A stretch of 64,000 nucleotides of DNA from Gnetum montanum (Eukaryota > Streptophyta > Gnetopsida > Gnetales > Gnetaceae): positions 314,707 through 378,706 of the forward strand of contig MNCI01009225.1 of the NCBI GenBank assembly GCA_015680685.1, written 5' to 3'. Below, piece after piece: positions 59,010 to 64,000 of this stretch (positions are counted from its first letter, which is position 1; the number at the start of each line of letters is the position of its first letter). Made by a program: the position numbers and the translations under genes. The notes beneath the pieces are model-generated. The model saw nothing but the letters and a program-made list of their open reading frames with translations. It was not told where the DNA came from and made no database searches.

Positions 59010-61290
59010 ATGTCTTTCTCACACAGAAGTAACAACACATTGTATAGTGAATGCATTCATTGGAGAAATAACGAGATATATGATGAATAAGATTGAAGTG
59101 ACCAACCTTATGTAGGTGTTTCTTATGATCATAACCACCCTAACAACACTCAAAGACTGCATTCACCTAAGACAGACAATCTTGGAGGAGATGACGTAAG
59201 TTAAAAACTAGGGAAGGCCTCAAGGCCTAAGACCTTCTCAAAACCAAGAAACAATAAATCAAGGGACCCTCAGGAACACCATAGGAGCCATGGAAATTCT
59301 TCTAGTTCCTCATCTTCCTCTATCCCTTTAACATCTAGTTCTGACGAAGATGAGTGTAGGTATAGAGAGCTTCACTAAAGTGTCAAACTAAAAACTGGAA
59401 TAGAAACCATGGGAAAAGTCGAAGACATCATTATGAACATAGACAACATCATCATGATCAAACATATAAAGATATAAATTTCCCTCACAACCTATTTGAT
59501 GATGATGAACCTTTGCTAGCCACTAAGAGCCTAATGCAGATCACAAAGGCAATAAAGATATCTCATAGGCATCACAAAAAGAGTCACCTGCCTAAGCTTG
59601 ACATGAAAATATTCCTAAATTTACAGGAGGCTATGATTCAGATTCGCAACATCATTTACAAGTATTCTACAATGCCTATGCTTTCTACAACATTGAAAGT
59701 GGATGGCAAAAGCTTAAGCTCTTTCCTAGGACACTAATTAATAGAGCCAATGTGTGTTACAAAGTTTTGAGACCAAATTCAATCTAACAATGGTACACAA
59801 TGCTAGAGCTATTCAATGAGAAATACCAAACTTATGTAAGAGTGTCCAATTTCAAAAGATAGATCCAAGAGTGGAAGCAATAACAATATGAACCCTTGGA
59901 CATGACCTTAGATAGATATTATGCCTTATTAAATAGGTTCCTGGGCCATGGTTTCTTTGAAGAAATGCAACTTTTCCACATCATAGATGGGCTCCGTTAT
60001 GAAACAAGGGAGACCCTTGGGATGTATGCCCCAGGGCAATTATACGAGCTTGAAGCCCATCCAATCCAAGAGCTAATCAAGCATGTGGAAAAAGAAGAAG
60101 GATAGATATGGAAATGGGAGAATGTTAAGAAATATCAATGGGACCCAACTCTTCAACAAAAGGAGGTCCAGATCTATGGTAAGGAGAACAAAACCACTCT
60201 CAATAAGGTGATCCTGCAACAAACCTTGCTAATACAAAAGTCTATTGATGAACTTGACGCAAAGTTTAATAGGATGTCCAAATGGATATATAAAAACATT
60301 ATCACTCTCATTAAGATGGTCAAGGAGAGGATCATGCAAAATAAGCTAGGAAATCATAATCAACAATGGATATAGAACCAAGAAATAGCTAGGAACACTT
60401 TTTGGCAAATGGAAAAAATGGCTAAAGAAAGTGAGGCCATAGACTCAATCACAAATGAAGATAACGGATGCAACATCTACATATATGACCATCCTAAGGG
60501 CCATTTCCTAGTCTTGTTACATCTATAAGAGTATTGGGTAGGTGCCTTAAATTTGAAGTTTGTGCAAAAGCACATGCCTAGGAGATTTCCTTTCCCACAA
60601 GGTAAGTATAGACAGTAACCGATCATACCATCCTAGGAGGACTTATTACCAGCCTCAACATGGTCATCAACTGTAGTGGTAACAACCATAGTCATGGTGG
60701 AGGCCACCACCAAATCAGCCCTATCCTTCCTACCAGCCAAAATCACATAGATATTATGTTCAACATCCTATTCCTCTAACTAGTTCTACATCCTCTACTT
60801 CAAATCACCACTACTACTCTCTCGAGTACCAACAATCCATGAAATCCCTTGAAAGATCATCATCTCACATCTCTTACCATTGATCTTACCCTCAATATCC
60901 TCCTACTCCACCTCATTATAGGCCATCGTCAATGACAGAAGAAGGTTCAACACACCAATATCAACAAACAAATGCCACTTGTGCTACAAATGTGCATAAC
61001 CACATTGACACTAGTGGGTCTCAACCGTAATGTAGGAAATGTCCTTTCTGGAGGAAAGGTCGTAAGCCAAAGTAGACCATGCATGGACCCACCACATCAT
61101 TCTAGCCAACCCAATGCCAATCTAGTGCACCAACTTCCTTGTCTCAACCACCATCCTTTGATCCTACACACGGGCCACCATCCATCATTACTCCAATCTC
61201 AAATCCAAATAATGAATCTAACAATGTGGGAAGACAAAAAAATCCATGTATACCATATCATGATCAAGGGTGAAATTGTGGGCTAGACAT
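59010..61290 (+). pseudogene. gag remnant of element VII
   Basis: It starts at 59010 (MSFSHRSNN). The N-terminus is the Ser-rich type shared with element IV (SSSSSSSS about 59300-59340, then DEDECRYRE). The gag core spans about 59600-60105, with the last part open (RYYALLNRFLGHGFFEEMQL, HIIDGLRYETRETLGMYAPG). Helical charged segments follow to 60450, then CNIYIYDHPKGHF (about 60470-60510), where the CC of the other copies is lost, and a Pro/His-rich spacer to about 61250. No DSG or MGRAWL protease motif follows. Confidence 0.8.
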
Positions 61291-63487
61291 CCATAATGTT
61301 AACACATCTCATATTCTAACCCACCATACATTCAACAATCAAGTGTGTGACTAATGATTTTTCTACCCAGCCACCACACCACCAACAAACATCCAATGGC
61401 TAAGGCATGAATGGTTACCAATGTTTCATACATGCATGGATCCTATTTATCCACTTATTAATCCTTGTCATGGCCAAATGTTTAGTCATTGGGGTTACCT
61501 CCCTTTCTAAGCTTCAATATTCTTAAGTATCTTTCACCTTTTTGTTTTATAGATTTTTTGTTTTACATCTTCTTGTTTTATACATTCTTTATTTTACATC
61601 TTCTTATTTTTATGTTATTAATCTTTTCTAATTTTTGTTTTACACCATCATTAGTACATTTTCTATTTCTTGAAAATTTTACACTTTCATTTATATTTTC
61701 TTTTATTTTATTTTCGTGTGATTTTCTAACGTTTTGTTAATAAGTGTCAGGTATAGTGGTAATGCATTATTTGATGGTGGTATGTACTATTTTGTTATTT
61801 GATTATTGGTGTCTCGATTCTAGTTTTGAATTTCATTATAGATGATTAGGACATGGTTTCTTTTCCATGCAATAGGTAGTGAGTTCACAACATGCACCCA
61901 TTCACAAACTCTATGATTTTCCTTGTTCCAGAAACATGCAGTCCTTTTTTCATTAACAAAATTTTAAAAAATTTGTGACTTTGGTAGTTTTAGAAATTGG
62001 AAAAAATTCAAAGGTTTGAATAGGGTGTAACTTCAAGGGGATTTGGTATTCTTTGTGCTTTTCTATTTGCCTGGGTGCATGTGTGTTTTCATGGACTTCT
62101 TACCATTCCATGTTGACCAATAAAAGGAAGTTGAATAATTCTTTGCATGGTGTGGTTCTCATCAAAGAAAAAAGAAAAAGAAAAAAAAACATGATGGGAA
62201 TTCAATGCACACCCCTTAGACAAAATAAATGCATGTGCCTTTGCGTGGTATGGTTTTCATTTCAAAAAAAAGATGAGAATTCAAAGCACAACCCTTAAAC
62301 AAAATAAATGGGCTACAAGCATTGGTTATGGGACTAGAAAGAAATGTTACCCATGCCTGAAGGTCACCTCTAACTAATGCCCTTCCTCTCTTTTTACTTC
62401 TCTTTTTTTCTTTAATAAGAAATGGTGTTTGTTCTATGAGAGCATTCTTGTATCTTAGGGGGATGAACTAGTCTTAGAATGATGATGCAAAGTTACTAAA
62501 TGTGGTTGGTTTTGTTTTGGACTAATGTTGGATCCTATCATGTCATTTAACCATAAAATTCATAAGGGACTTCATGTAACCTTAATCATGAACTTCATTT
62601 CACTCTCTTTCATCCATCTATGCTTCCCATGTCTCACCTCATTACCGGTTTCATGTTTTTGTTCAATGTCTGAGTTTGATATGTTAGAATTCTTAGGTAG
62701 TTTTTTAAGCTTTTTGTACTTAACCTTCCATAACCATTAATCATCCATGGAGCCCATGGATTCTTTGGTTTGAAGTTATGCAAGGGAAATGAAATGCATG
62801 TGCCTGCTTTGGGGAGGACCCACTTGCATATCTTTTGGTTGGATTAGTTAAGTTCTTTATCCTTAGACACTCTTACAATTAAATCCTTTTGTTTACCTCA
62901 TCAATGACATCCAATTGTGCACATCTTCATAACCTTTTTTAGTGAACTTTCCTGTTCATTGTTGTGAATTCCTACACCCTCTTCAAATATTTTCCCATGT
63001 AGAACTTTTTATCCTATTTGTTAACCTTCCTGCTAACACTCCTAAAGAAATCAATCTACCACAATCACAACCTAGAAAAGTGTAACTACCGATGAGACAA
63101 GGCACTTACTAGCTTTGTATTACATATGACATACTAATTCACCATTTGTTGTGATTGTAGTGGGAAGCATGGACTGGAAGTGAGACTATCTTCACCAAGG
63201 ATGATGCAGCAATACCACACGACAAGGATCATTCATGATCATGGTATCTTTTCTCTTGCTCTTCAACTACCAAGAGGCATTGGATGTTAGTTTTATCCAT
63301 GGTGTTCACTTCTCTTATCATGAACATCTAATTTTGTAAAGATTGTAACTCCATACACTTGGGCACTTAGAGTCTATCTGTTCTATTAAGTCAGTTTGTG
63401 TGTTAGTCAATAATCCCATACCTTTCCAATATTTTGTAAGGGACATGTTCTTCCTCTTCTTCACTTGAGGACAAGTTTTCATTCAAT
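61291..63487 (+). other. non-coding tail of element VII
   Basis: A T-rich run repeats TTTTGTTTTACA-like units (61530-61660). The GCATGGTGTGGTT block occurs at 62143 and again in changed form at 62238. The GCTACAAGCATTGG block lies at 62311-62324 and the 20 bp block at 62805-62824. No conserved coding frame is seen; the frame corresponding to 46678 of element V is not preserved. Confidence 0.65.
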
Positions 63488-63497
63488 CATGGGGGTA

Positions 63498-64000
63498 TGA
63501 TGAATCACATTTTTTAGTTGCTCTTATGTCAGGTTTCCAATGTCGGAGCTAAGATGCAATGTTGCATATCCGATTTCATAGGGTATATACCAAGCTATAA
63601 ATATAGCACTTGGGCTCATTATTTTGACATCAATTTTTGTCATAGTTAGTGAAGCTTTTACAATTTTTTTTCTCCAGAGTTAGAATATTTTCTGAGTGCT
63701 TGCAACAAGAGTCTAAGTATGTATGGATCTTTTTTCGAACACTGATGTACCTAAGCATAGCAATATGATGGGAATAAAAATGAACTCTTTTGATAATCCT
63801 TGTAGCACTAAGAATAGATTAATGTTTCCTTTAATGTACTTTACTTTCATGCACTTTACTTTTATGCATTTAAATTAAGCAATTAATTTCTAGTTGCTAA
63901 TGAACACAAGCACGACCACTTTGAGCATACATATAGTGCTTGGTAACCCAACAACACTTAACGTTTGGTAGCCCAACAATGCTATATGTGTTCAAGATGT
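63498..64000 (+). repeat. 3' LTR of element VII, cut by the window end
   Basis: It begins TGATGAATCACA directly after CATGGGGGTA. It matches the 5' LTR from 58067 onward, with TATA box CTATAAATATAG at 63595-63606. Confidence 0.88.

Larger units (their letters stand above)
58067..64000 (+). mobile_element. Element VII: gag-only LTR element, runs off the window
   Basis: A plus-strand element with 5' LTR (58067-58884), tRNA-Asp-like primer site, a broken gag, a long non-coding tail sharing blocks with II and V, polypurine tract CATGGGGGTA (63488-63497) and a 3' LTR cut by the window end. No protease or pol is seen, so it carries even less than II and V. Confidence 0.85.

Noticed and set aside
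61489-61740. 83-codon Phe/Leu-rich frame resembling membrane helices
   Set aside because: It is encoded by the T-rich TTTTGTTTTACA repeats of the element VII tail; no matching protein frame is kept in elements II or V.
1-64000. CRISPR arrays, operons, rRNA or intact tRNA genes
   Set aside because: No regularly spaced repeats with unique spacers, no ribosome-binding-site-led gene strings, and only SINE-type degenerate tRNA boxes were seen.

Overview
This is a plant nuclear window, AT-rich and almost entirely made of decayed retroelements. No prokaryotic features are present. The combination of a low-copy gene with a roughly 26 kb intron, nested LTR elements at different stages of decay, and tRNA-derived SINEs suggests a large-genome seed plant. 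A gymnosperm would fit, but the sequence does not name a species.

The only host gene seen is an ankyrin-repeat/transmembrane gene on the + strand, related in layout to plant ACD6-type ankyrin proteins. Its exons lie at about 7648-8104 (ankyrin repeats), 8581-9117 (last ankyrin unit and first membrane helix) and 35152-35571 (three membrane helices and stop). Earlier exons must lie left of the window. The first exon carries a frameshift, the second is split by a 288 bp A-tailed retroposon with an 11 bp target duplication, and splice phases between exons 1 and 2 do not match. The copy therefore looks like a pseudogene, although its last exon is still open.

The main repeat family is a set of Ty3/Gypsy elements with LTRs of about 0.8-0.95 kb (TGATG...CATCA), a primer site like the 3' end of tRNA-Asp, and gag with or without protease but no reverse transcriptase. 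Copies: I (1-3163, -), II (9949-16973, -, complete with ATATC target duplication), solo LTR III (21026-21814, CTTAT duplication), VI (26228 to about 29305, +), IV (about 29306-33118, -), V (40851-47903, +, complete), an LTR fragment (57547-58066), and VII (58067 to beyond 64000, +). A - strand pol fragment at 23200-26227 (protease, RT start, RNase H end, integrase) shares the protease module and is a plausible relative of the helper that mobilised them.

Other elements are two broken Ty1/Copia polyproteins (3164-7329, +; about 48850-54941, -), an unclassified LTR element with a coiled-coil coding remnant and no RT (about 9662-22004), LTRs of two more families (9464-22255 interrupted and 33457-33860; 39778-40803 and 54942-55840), a non-LTR RT fragment (56800-57515) and three SINEs.

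The clearest nesting is inside the ankyrin intron: a solo LTR contains the coiled-coil element, whose left LTR contains element II and whose right LTR contains solo LTR III. Three single N bases are each flanked by a direct duplication of 39-75 bp, which looks like unmerged contig ends rather than biology.
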